Assembly (NCBI RefSeq): GCF_009380165.1
Contig: NZ_WHUF01000004.1
Coordinates: 124,001 to 188,000 of the forward strand
Source of the DNA: Rugamonas rivuli
GTDB taxonomy: Bacteria > Pseudomonadota > Gammaproteobacteria > Burkholderiales > Burkholderiaceae_D
DNA: 64,000 bases
Direction: 5' to 3'
Shown here: piece after piece, positions 55,451-62,545 of the stretch
How the letters are laid out: the number at the start of each line of letters is the position of its first letter
Position numbering within the stretch: position 1 is the stretch's first letter
Program-made: the position numbers and the translations under genes
The notes under the pieces: model-generated
Database searches by the model: none
Told to the model about the DNA's origin: nothing
What the model saw: the letters and a program-made list of their open reading frames with translations, nothing else

Positions 55451-56755
55451 TCACGCGGCCTTGGCCGGCGCGACGGCCGCCACGGCCGCCGCCGGCTTGC
55501 GTATCATCAGGATGACGACGGCGGCCAGCAGGCAGGCGGCGCCGGCGGCAAACAGCGCCGGGTTGTAGGTCAGCATCAAGGTGCGCACGCGGCCCGCGCC
55601 GTACGCGGCCACGGCCGCGCCCAGCTGGTGGCCGGCAAACACCCAGCCGAACACCATGCCCGCCTTTTCCTTGCCGAAGGTGGCGCCGGCCAGCCGCACC
55701 GTCGGCGGCACGGTGGCGATCCAGTCCAGGCCGTAGAACATGGCGAACAGCGACAGGCCGTACAGCGTGAATTCCGAATACGGCAGCCAGAACAGCGACA
55801 GCCCGCGCAAACCGTAGTACATGAACAGCAGCTTGCGGTTGTCGTAGCGGTCCGACAGCCAGCCGGAGGCGATGGTGCCGACCAGGTCGAACGCGCCCAT
55901 CATCGCCAGCACCGAGGCGGCCGGCACCGCCGACAGGCCGGAGTCGCCGCACAGCGAAATGAAGTGGGTCTGGATCAGGCCGTTGGTGCTGAGGCCGCAG
56001 ATGAAGAAGGTGCCGAACAGTATCCAGAACACGCGGTTGCCGGCGACGCCGGCCAGCACCTGGAACGGCGTGGCAAAGGTGATCCGCATGGCCGGCGCGA
56101 CGGGAGCTACCGGCGTGCCGGGCGCGGCGCCGTAGGGTGCCAGGCCCAATTCGTTGGGACGGTTGCGCATCAGCAGGCACACCAGCACGGCCACCAGGGT
56201 GCAGGCGATGAACACCGGCAGCACCGCCATGCGCCAGCCGAAGTGCTCGATCAGCCAGGCGCCGATCGGCAGGAAGATCAGCTGGCCGGTGGCCGAGGCC
56301 GCCGTCAGCACGCCCACCACCAGGCCCCGGTGGCTGTCGAACCAGCGGGTCGACACCACGGCGCTGAGCACCAGCGCCGTCATGCCGGAACCGACGCCGA
56401 GCAGCACGCCCCAGCACAGCACCAGCTGCCAGAACTGCGTCATCTGCGTCGCCAGCGCCAGGCCGCCGGACACCAGCGTCAACGCAGTCACCACCACGTT
56501 GCGCAGGCCGAAACGTTCCATCAGGATGGCGGCAAACGGCCCCATCAAACCAAACAGCACGAAGCGCACCGCCAGCGCCGACGAGATCTGTTCGACATCC
56601 CAGCCGAACTCCTGCGACAGTGGCTGCAACAGCGCCCCCGGCAGCCCCAGCGCGGCGGACGAGCTGAGTCCGGTCAAAAAGGTGATGGTGACGATCACCC
56701 ACGAATAATGCAGGCCGCGGCGCTGCAGCCAGTTGGATAACGGTAGGGAAAACAT
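55451..56755 (-). CDS. MFS transporter, monocarboxylate/OFA-like
   Basis: A 434-residue transporter with twelve hydrophobic segments. GLHYSWVIVTITFLTGLSSS and FGWDVEQISSALAVRFVLFG near the start and FFICGLSTNGLIQTHFISLC in the middle fit the oxalate/formate antiporter and monocarboxylate-type MFS_1 group. The central loop is Ala/Pro rich (GAAPGTPVAPVAPAMR). The ATG at 56755 follows GAGGACTCGC; a start 12 codons upstream is not favoured. Substrate unknown. Confidence 0.9.
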   Translation of the reverse strand: MFSLPLSNWLQRRGLHYSWVIVTITFLTGLSSSAALGLPGALLQPLSQEFGWDVEQISSALAVRFVLFGLMGPFAAILMERFGLRNVVVTALTLVSGGLALATQMTQFWQLVLCWGVLLGVGSGMTALVLSAVVSTRWFDSHRGLVVGVLTAASATGQLIFLPIGAWLIEHFGWRMAVLPVFIACTLVAVLVCLLMRNRPNELGLAPYGAAPGTPVAPVAPAMRITFATPFQVLAGVAGNRVFWILFGTFFICGLSTNGLIQTHFISLCGDSGLSAVPAASVLAMMGAFDLVGTIASGWLSDRYDNRKLLFMYYGLRGLSLFWLPYSEFTLYGLSLFAMFYGLDWIATVPPTVRLAGATFGKEKAGMVFGWVFAGHQLGAAVAAYGAGRVRTLMLTYNPALFAAGAACLLAAVVILMIRKPAAAVAAVAPAKAA

Positions 56756-56829
56756 GCGAGTCCTCACGACGACGGTGCGCGGGACACGCACGCTTGCGAC
56801 GATTTTAGATTACGATCATCATCAATGCA

Positions 56830-56863
56830 AGAAAAAATAAAGGGACCGCGGGCCGGCGGTCCC
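56830..56863 (-). terminator. Terminator after the BON-domain gene
   Basis: GGGACCGC (56842-56849), a 6-base loop and GCGGTCCC (56856-56863). The minus strand continues TTTATTTTTTC. Confidence 0.88.
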
Positions 56864-56888
56864 TGCGGCCCGTAGGCCGACGGGGGAC

Positions 56889-57602
56889 TTACTTGATACG
56901 CAACGAGCTTTGCACCTTGTTCACGCCTTTGACATTGCGGGCCACATCGACGGCCTTGTCCACTTCAGCTTGCGATGGCACGAAGCCGCTCAGCATGACG
57001 GTGCCGTTGGTGGTTTCCACATGCACGTCCAGCGATTTCAGTGCAGGCTCGGCCAGCAATTCGGTCTTCACCTTGGTGGTGATGACGGAGTCAGCCACGG
57101 TGTCCTTGGCCATTGCGCTCTTCTGCTTGGTTTCGCAGGATGCCTTGTCGGTACCGCTCATGGTGCTGCAATCGATGCCGGTCTGTGCCACGTCAGCCAT
57201 TTGCTTGCCGGCTTTGGCGTCGTTGATGGCGGCCACGTGGGTCGACTTGGCGGTGCTCAGGCAGCCATCCTTGTCCGCGCCCGTCATCGGTGCGCACTTG
57301 GCCTTGGCCAGATTGTAGTTGGCGTCCGCCACTTCAGTTTGGGCTTTCTGCACCGAACGTTTGTCGTTCTTGTACTGCCAGGTGGCATTGGCCTCGCTGT
57401 TGGCGCGGGCGACCTTGGCCTGCTCGACGCAGATATCCTTGGAAGTGCCCGATTGCCCATCGCAAGCTGCCTTGGCGCTCTTGTAGTCGATCTCGGCCTG
57501 CTTGGTCGCGGCCTTGTAGGCCACCGTGTCGTTGTTCGGGGTGGTGGCGGCAAAACTTGCGCTGGCGGCGGTGGCCATGACGAAGAGGAGTAGCTTGTTC
57601 AT
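56889..57602 (-). CDS. Periplasmic BON-domain protein with three Cys-x10-Cys repeats
   Basis: A 237-residue exported protein. The signal peptide ends at SFAATTP (residue 19). The mature N-terminal region has three copies of a 12-residue unit, C-x3-[ST]-G-x2-K-x2-C: CDGQSGTSKDIC (C47-C58), CAPMTGADKDGC (C103-C114) and CSTMSGTDKASC (C145-C156), joined by Ala/Lys-rich helical linkers. The C-terminal BON domain (about 168-237) contains VADSVITTKVKTELLAEPAL and GTVMLSGFVPSQAEVDKAVD, as in OsmY. BON domains bind phospholipid or act in osmotic stress. The repeats could be three disulfide-pinned helical hairpins. It has its own terminator. Confidence 0.88.
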   Translation of the reverse strand: MNKLLLFVMATAASASFAATTPNNDTVAYKAATKQAEIDYKSAKAACDGQSGTSKDICVEQAKVARANSEANATWQYKNDKRSVQKAQTEVADANYNLAKAKCAPMTGADKDGCLSTAKSTHVAAINDAKAGKQMADVAQTGIDCSTMSGTDKASCETKQKSAMAKDTVADSVITTKVKTELLAEPALKSLDVHVETTNGTVMLSGFVPSQAEVDKAVDVARNVKGVNKVQSSLRIK

Positions 57603-57701
57603 GATGTGTCCCTTTTGTGGTGGTTGATGGACACATTAAACGCCCGGCCACGACGCGACTCTGTGCGGGAACGTACCAAGTAGCGGATTTGGCCCGCAGG
57701 G

Positions 57702-58391
57702 TCAGTCTTCCTGCAACAGGCCCTGGCGCCACAGGCCGGCGGCCTGTTCGAACAGCGGCTGGCCGCGGTCGAAGACGGCGCCGGTGGGCGCCAGTTGCAG
57801 CCACGCCAAGGTACTGTGGGAGCCGGCAACGACGGACGGGGAAGGTTGCCGCACCTGCCGCATCCAGGCGGCGACGGCGCCATACTGCTGCGGATGGCGT
57901 TGCTGGGTCCAGGCCAGCGCGACCAGGTCGGCAAAGCCCTCTTCGCGGCGGGTTTCGCGCAATGCCTGGGCCTGCGCCTCGACTTGCTCCGGCGACGCTT
58001 GGACGCGCTCCTCGAAGCCGGCCGGCAGCACGTGCCACACGCCCTGCGCGTAGCGCCAGCAGTGGCCGATTTCATGGGCGATCATGGCCTCGATCATCAG
58101 CGGTTGCTGGTCGGCGGGCACGCCGGCGAGGATGTCTTCAGCCTTGGGATTGCCGCGCATCGACAGCACCAGCTTGCAGCGGCCGTCCTGGAAGCCCAGC
58201 GCCAGCGGCACATCGTTGGCACGGGCCTGAGGTTGTACGGTGATATCGACAGGCAGCTTGAGTTCCTGCTTGGCGTAGGCCAGCACAGCGGAACCGGCGG
58301 TGAGCCAGCGGGTTTCCATATCGGTCAGCTGGGCGGCGGAAACCAGGCCGGCGGACGACAGGAGCAGCAGGAATAAGGCGCGCTTGATCAT
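57702..58391 (-). CDS. Exported HExxH putative metalloprotein
   Basis: A 229-residue exported protein. The signal peptide ends near AGLVSAAQ (residue 20). The zinc-type motif AHEIGH occupies residues 105-110 (HExxH with H106, E107, H110), and EEGFADLVAL at 150-159 could supply the third ligand about 40 residues later, as in gluzincin-like peptidases. No homology to a named protease could be stated from reading alone. The gene is read toward the BON gene, 99 bases away, and might be co-transcribed. The ATG at 58391 avoids a 10-residue extension. Confidence 0.72.
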   Translation of the reverse strand: MIKRALFLLLLSSAGLVSAAQLTDMETRWLTAGSAVLAYAKQELKLPVDITVQPQARANDVPLALGFQDGRCKLVLSMRGNPKAEDILAGVPADQQPLMIEAMIAHEIGHCWRYAQGVWHVLPAGFEERVQASPEQVEAQAQALRETRREEGFADLVALAWTQQRHPQQYGAVAAWMRQVRQPSPSVVAGSHSTLAWLQLAPTGAVFDRGQPLFEQAAGLWRQGLLQED

Positions 58392-58457
58392 GATGATCAA
58401 ACTGTAGCATGCAGCGGGCAAGATTTATTGCCATGAGGCAGGTTCTACAACAGCTTA

Positions 58458-58471
58458 TTTCTACGTAGAAA
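58458..58471. promoter_or_regulatory. Palindrome upstream of the HExxH gene
   Basis: TTTCTACGTAGAAA is a perfect 14-base palindrome 67 bases before the start of the HExxH gene. It could be an operator, but there is no regulator gene nearby. Confidence 0.3.
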
Positions 58472-58493
58472 AAGAGGAATGATTGAGGTTTTG

Positions 58494-58526
58494 AAATGGG
58501 GACGCGGCCCGGCCGCGTCCCCATTT
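58494..58526 (-). terminator. Strong hairpin after the M49-like gene
   Basis: AAATGGGGACGCGGC (58494-58508), loop CCG and its perfect complement (58512-58526): 15 bp without mismatch, 5 bases after the stop. There is no adjoining T-run on the minus strand, so it may be a terminator aided by other factors, an mRNA-stabilising end, or a dispersed repeat. Confidence 0.6.
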
Positions 58527-58531
58527 AAGGC

Positions 58532-60232
58532 TTACTTGCCCAGCAGCGTGTTGGCGGTCTTGAATTCAGGACGGATATCGTTCGGCACCGTCTTCATCTT
58601 GTCCAACGCCTTCTGCACGTCGGGACGGATCACCACGTACTTGGTCATCATGTCCTTGGCGCGGGCGTAGTCGCCGGTCGCTTCGATGGTCAGGAATTCG
58701 CGGTCGAGGTCGATCACTGCCTGCTTGATCTTCTTGAAGTCCACCGCGAAAGTACCGTCGCCATGCGAGATGAAACCACCCTTGTCGAGGATGTAGTTCA
58801 TCTGGATCGCCATGCCGCGCGCGTGCGAATCGGTCAGGCCGAAGTGCAGCGTGCGGAAGGCCGAGGCCAGGAAGGTCGTGTACAGCTTGCGTTCAGCCAC
58901 GGCGCCCTGCCCCAGCGTGCCGGCCAGCTGGCCCTTGTCCATCATGTAGGCCAGCGCGTACAGGCCGGTGATGTCGGCCTTGGCCTCCTCGATGGTCGAG
59001 TAGGCTTCCTTCAAATCCTGGCGCGGCGTCGATTCGGCGCCGTTGTTCCTGGTGATGTGCGGGCCCAGGCCGTGCGTGATTTCATGCGCAAGAATGTGGG
59101 TGAAGAAGGAATCGAAATCCACATCCTTCTGGTCCACCGGCTTCAGCACCAGCTTGGAAATCGGCGTCAGCGTGGATTTGAATTTGGCCTCCTGCACGTT
59201 CTTCAGCATCACGCGCTTGGAGCCGCGCTGGCTGATGATGCGCTCGTCGTTCGGCAGATTGTAGGCGGCGGTCTGCACGCCCATATTGCCGTCGCCTGCA
59301 CCGTACACCTGGTTGACCACCACCATCGGCGCCAGCGCGCCCACTTTCGGGTTGCGGTATTTCGCGTCCAGCGGCAGATTGTCTTCCAGCTCCTGCATGT
59401 GCTTGGCGAAGAAGTCCAGCTTCTGCGTTTCCTTCTGGTCGCGGATGTTGACGTAGGCTTCGAACGCGGCCTTGTAGCCGAACAGTTCGTCGTTGTAGGT
59501 CTCGTAAGGTCCGATGGTGATGTCGACCGGCGCATCCAGGTCCATCCAGGCGAAATCGGAAGCGAGGTAGTCGTTGCTCAGGAAGGCGTCGGCGCGCAGT
59601 TCGAGGAATTTCTTCAGCGAGGCGTTATCGGTATCGGCTGCGGCCTGCTTCAACAGCGCGGCGGCTTTCGTCAGCTCTGGCTTGTATTCGTCCGAGTACT
59701 TCACGACACTGAGCTGGCCCGCAGCATTTTTGCGGATGGTGGTGAAGAACCATTGCGCCTGCTCTTTGTCCTTGGCTGGCAGCGTGTTCATCCAGCTTTC
59801 CAACGCCTGCTTGCCCGCACCTTCGGGATAGAAGTTGCCGGCTTCCGGCTTCTTGGCCGGGATAGCGATGCCGGCCAGTTCGGCGGGCAGGAAGCTTTGG
59901 TGATCGTCCAGGATAGACCACGGACCTTTGTTGAGCCAGAAGTAGTTCAGGCGTGCCTTGCCCAGCGGCGTGGTGTCCTTTTGCAGCGCGGCCCACAGCG
60001 ATTCATTGCCGGACCAGCGCTGGCGCAGTTGCAGCACGTCGACGATCTTGGCCGCTTCGATCAGCTTGGCGATGGCTTTCTTGTCGCCGGCCGAGAGCTT
60101 GCTGGTATCGGCCGTCAAGGCGACCGGCGCATAGCGCTTGGTCATCTTGTCCAATTCGGTAACGCTGGCCGGAGCGGCGTAGACGGAAGCACAGGCGGCA
60201 GCCAGGGCCAGAGGGAGCAGTATTTTTTTCAT
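58532..60232 (-). CDS. Exported M49-like zinc metallopeptidase
   Basis: A 566-residue exported protein. The signal peptide ends near ASVYAAPA (residue 20). The zinc site is HILAHEITHGLGPH with H383, E384 and H387, followed by STIEEAKADITGLYAL (E415/E416, D420), the order found in dipeptidyl-peptidase III (M49) and its relatives. Classical M49 enzymes have HExxxH with an extra residue; here it is HExxH. The segments PWSILDDHQSFL and GPYETYNDELFGYKAAFEAY are conserved in bacterial DPP III-like proteins. It probably removes dipeptides in the periplasm. The ATG at 60232 follows GAGGTTCG. Confidence 0.85.
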   Translation of the reverse strand: MKKILLPLALAAACASVYAAPASVTELDKMTKRYAPVALTADTSKLSAGDKKAIAKLIEAAKIVDVLQLRQRWSGNESLWAALQKDTTPLGKARLNYFWLNKGPWSILDDHQSFLPAELAGIAIPAKKPEAGNFYPEGAGKQALESWMNTLPAKDKEQAQWFFTTIRKNAAGQLSVVKYSDEYKPELTKAAALLKQAAADTDNASLKKFLELRADAFLSNDYLASDFAWMDLDAPVDITIGPYETYNDELFGYKAAFEAYVNIRDQKETQKLDFFAKHMQELEDNLPLDAKYRNPKVGALAPMVVVNQVYGAGDGNMGVQTAAYNLPNDERIISQRGSKRVMLKNVQEAKFKSTLTPISKLVLKPVDQKDVDFDSFFTHILAHEITHGLGPHITRNNGAESTPRQDLKEAYSTIEEAKADITGLYALAYMMDKGQLAGTLGQGAVAERKLYTTFLASAFRTLHFGLTDSHARGMAIQMNYILDKGGFISHGDGTFAVDFKKIKQAVIDLDREFLTIEATGDYARAKDMMTKYVVIRPDVQKALDKMKTVPNDIRPEFKTANTLLGK

Positions 60233-60295
60233 TCGAACCTCAGGGTGGAGTGAGATCCGCATTGTAGTACACCGCTCTCCTCCCGGCGATGGCCG

Positions 60296-60895
60296 CTACC
60301 AGGCCCGGTAGACCCGCCCCGTCTGAGCACCATCGACACTGCGTGCGTACGACAGCGCGGCACGGCTGCCCTTGATCGGCTCGAAGCCGGTGAACAGGCC
60401 GCCGAACAAATGCACCGACTCCTGCAGCACCGTCGGACTGACGGCATTGATGCGCAAGCCACGCGGCAGTTCAATCGCCGCCGCCCGCACAAAGCCCTCC
60501 ACCGCCGCATTGGCAGTGGAAGCTGCAACCGCGCCACGTATCGGATGCTCGGTATCGACGCCGCTGGTCAGCGTGATCGAGCCACCGTCGTTGAGGAACT
60601 CCTGCGCCACCAGCGCCACATTGACCTGCCCCATCAACTTGCCGCGCAAGCCGACATGGAAATGCTCGGGCGCCAGCTCGGCAAACGGCCCCACATGCAG
60701 CGCGCCCGCAGCCACCACCACCGCATCGACGCGACCGACCTTGGCAAACAACGCCCGTACCTGAGCGATGTCTTCGATATCGACCTGATGCTGGCCGCCG
60801 CGCGCGCCGACGACAACGACTTCATGCCGCTGCCCCAGCTGCTCAACGACGGCGCTACCGATGGTCCCGGTCCCGCCGATCACGACCACCTTCAT
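60296..60895 (-). CDS. SDR-fold protein lacking the usual catalytic Tyr/Lys (second copy)
   Basis: A 199-residue protein with an N-terminal nucleotide site MKVVVIGGTGTIGSAVVEQL, a short variant of the SDR Gly motif. The segment equivalent to YxxxK reads AASTANAAVEGF, where Tyr is Ala and Lys is Asn. The downstream RAAAIELPRGLRINAVSPTV is conserved. Its start overlaps the stop of the upstream paralogue as ATGA (60892-60895). It may bind NADP without the normal reduction chemistry. The two copies are about 60 percent identical by eye and differ mostly in the surface loops. Confidence 0.85.
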   Translation of the reverse strand: MKVVVIGGTGTIGSAVVEQLGQRHEVVVVGARGGQHQVDIEDIAQVRALFAKVGRVDAVVVAAGALHVGPFAELAPEHFHVGLRGKLMGQVNVALVAQEFLNDGGSITLTSGVDTEHPIRGAVAASTANAAVEGFVRAAAIELPRGLRINAVSPTVLQESVHLFGGLFTGFEPIKGSRAALSYARSVDGAQTGRVYRAW

Positions 60896-61503
60896 ACCGA
60901 ACCGCCCCAGGCGCGATATACCTGTCCGGTCTGAGCGCCGTCGACGCTGCGTGCATACGCCAGCGCTGCGCGGCGGGCAGGCACCGGCTCGAAGCCGATG
61001 AAGAACGGCCCATAGCTGCCCATCGATTCTTCCAGCACGGTAGGGCTGACGGCATTGATGCGCAAGCCGCGCGGCAGTTCGATCGCCGCCGCCCGCGCAA
61101 AGCCTTCAACTGCGGAGTTGACCATGGTGGCGCTGACGCCGTTGCGGATAGGCTCATCGGCCACGATACCGCTGGTGAGCGTGATCGAGCCGCCGTCGTT
61201 CAGGTATTCCTGCGCGACCAGCGCCACATTCACCTGGCCCATCAACTTGCTGTTCAAGCCCACGTAGAACTGCTCCGGCGTAAAGCCTTCCAGCGGCGCG
61301 AAGTGCAGCGAACCTGCCGCCACCACCACCGCGTCCACGCGGCCGATCTGGGCGAACACGGCGCGTACCTGCGCAATGTCGGCGATATCGGCCTGATACT
61401 GCCCGCTGGTCGCGCCGACGGTGACGATCTCATGCCGCTGACCCAGTTGCTCTACCACTGCCTTGCCGACCGCACCTGCTGCGCCGATGACGACTACTTT
61501 CAT
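60892..61503 (-). CDS. SDR-fold protein lacking the usual catalytic Tyr/Lys (first copy)
   Basis: A 203-residue paralogue of the following gene, with MKVVVIGAAGAVGKAVVEQL at the nucleotide site. The YxxxK equivalent reads SATMVNSAVEGF, again without Tyr or Lys. The segment SITLTSGIVADEPI retains the SDR serine region. The ATG at 61503 follows GAGGAGAACATC; a 16-residue in-frame extension is rejected. It is divergent from a LysR regulator 101 bases away, the usual arrangement for a regulator controlling the adjacent operon. Confidence 0.86.
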   Translation of the reverse strand: MKVVVIGAAGAVGKAVVEQLGQRHEIVTVGATSGQYQADIADIAQVRAVFAQIGRVDAVVVAAGSLHFAPLEGFTPEQFYVGLNSKLMGQVNVALVAQEYLNDGGSITLTSGIVADEPIRNGVSATMVNSAVEGFARAAAIELPRGLRINAVSPTVLEESMGSYGPFFIGFEPVPARRAALAYARSVDGAQTGQVYRAWGGSV

Positions 61504-61604
61504 GATGTTCTCCTCGGTGAGTGAAAACACCAGTATCTGCCACAACGCCAAAGGAATAAATGAGCTAAGATGAAGATCATTATTAACCCAGGATTAGCAA
61601 TCGA

Positions 61605-62534
61605 ATGGACAAGCTGCGCAGCATGGAGATTTTTGTGGCCGTCGTCGACGCCGGCAACTTCACGGCCGCCGCCAGCGCCTTCCAGCTGTCGCCGGTCATG
61701 GTCGGCAAGCACATCGCCCACCTGGAGGCCACGCTGGGCGCGCGCCTGCTGACGCGCACCACCCGCCGCCAGAGCCTGACGGAGATCGGCGCCCAGTACG
61801 TCGAACAATGCCGCGCCATCCTGGCGCAGATCGCCGCCGCCGAAACCGGCGCCGAAGCGATGCGCAGCGTGCCGCGCGGACGGCTGCGCATCACCGCGCC
61901 CGTCTCCTTCGGCAGCGAATGGCTGGCGCCCGCGATCAGCGACTACCTGCGCCTGCATCCCGAAGTGGGCGTGGACCTGAGCCTCAACGACCGCATGGTC
62001 GACATGGTGGAGGAAGGCTACGACGCCGCCGTGCGCATCGGCGCGCTGGACGATTCGGGCATGATCGCGCGGCCGCTGTTCAACTATGGCATGGCGATCT
62101 GCGCGTCGCCGGCCTACCTGAAAAAACACGGCACGCCGCAAACGCCGGACGATCTGGCGCATCACGAGTGTCTGGACTTCATGGTCGGGGCGGTGGGCGT
62201 GCGCTGGCGTTTGCAATCGGTACACGATGTGCACCATGGACGCGGCAAGCGCGCGCTGCCGGCCAGCCGCTTCCGCACAAATAGCGGACAGGCGTTGCGC
62301 GCGGCCGCGCTGAAGGGTTTCGGGATCTTGATGCAGGCGGAGGTGCTGCTGGCGCAGGACATCGCCGCCGGACGGCTGGTGCCCATCCTGTGCGATTATC
62401 TGCCGCCGGCACGGCCGATGAACCTGGTCTATTCGCGCGACCGCCGGGCCACGCCCAAGCTGACCACCTTCATCGACTTCGTGGTGGAACGCTTCGGACC
62501 AGCGGCAGCACTGCCGCTGGCCTCTTCCGCGTAA
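61605..62534 (+). CDS. LysR-family transcriptional regulator
   Basis: A 309-residue regulator. The N-terminal HTH reads MDKLRSMEIFVAVVDAGNFT then AFQLSPVMVGKHIAHLEATL and LLTRTTRRQSLTEIG, typical of the CrgA/DmlR/AaeR-like group. The effector domain covers about residues 90-300. It is divergent from the SDR pair, and is expected to regulate them and itself from the 101-base shared region (61504-61604). The effector is unknown. The frame ends 11 bases before the stop of the convergent efflux gene. Confidence 0.92.
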   Translation: MDKLRSMEIFVAVVDAGNFTAAASAFQLSPVMVGKHIAHLEATLGARLLTRTTRRQSLTEIGAQYVEQCRAILAQIAAAETGAEAMRSVPRGRLRITAPVSFGSEWLAPAISDYLRLHPEVGVDLSLNDRMVDMVEEGYDAAVRIGALDDSGMIARPLFNYGMAICASPAYLKKHGTPQTPDDLAHHECLDFMVGAVGVRWRLQSVHDVHHGRGKRALPASRFRTNSGQALRAAALKGFGILMQAEVLLAQDIAAGRLVPILCDYLPPARPMNLVYSRDRRATPKLTTFIDFVVERFGPAAALPLASSA

Positions 62535-62545
62535 GGGGGACTAAT

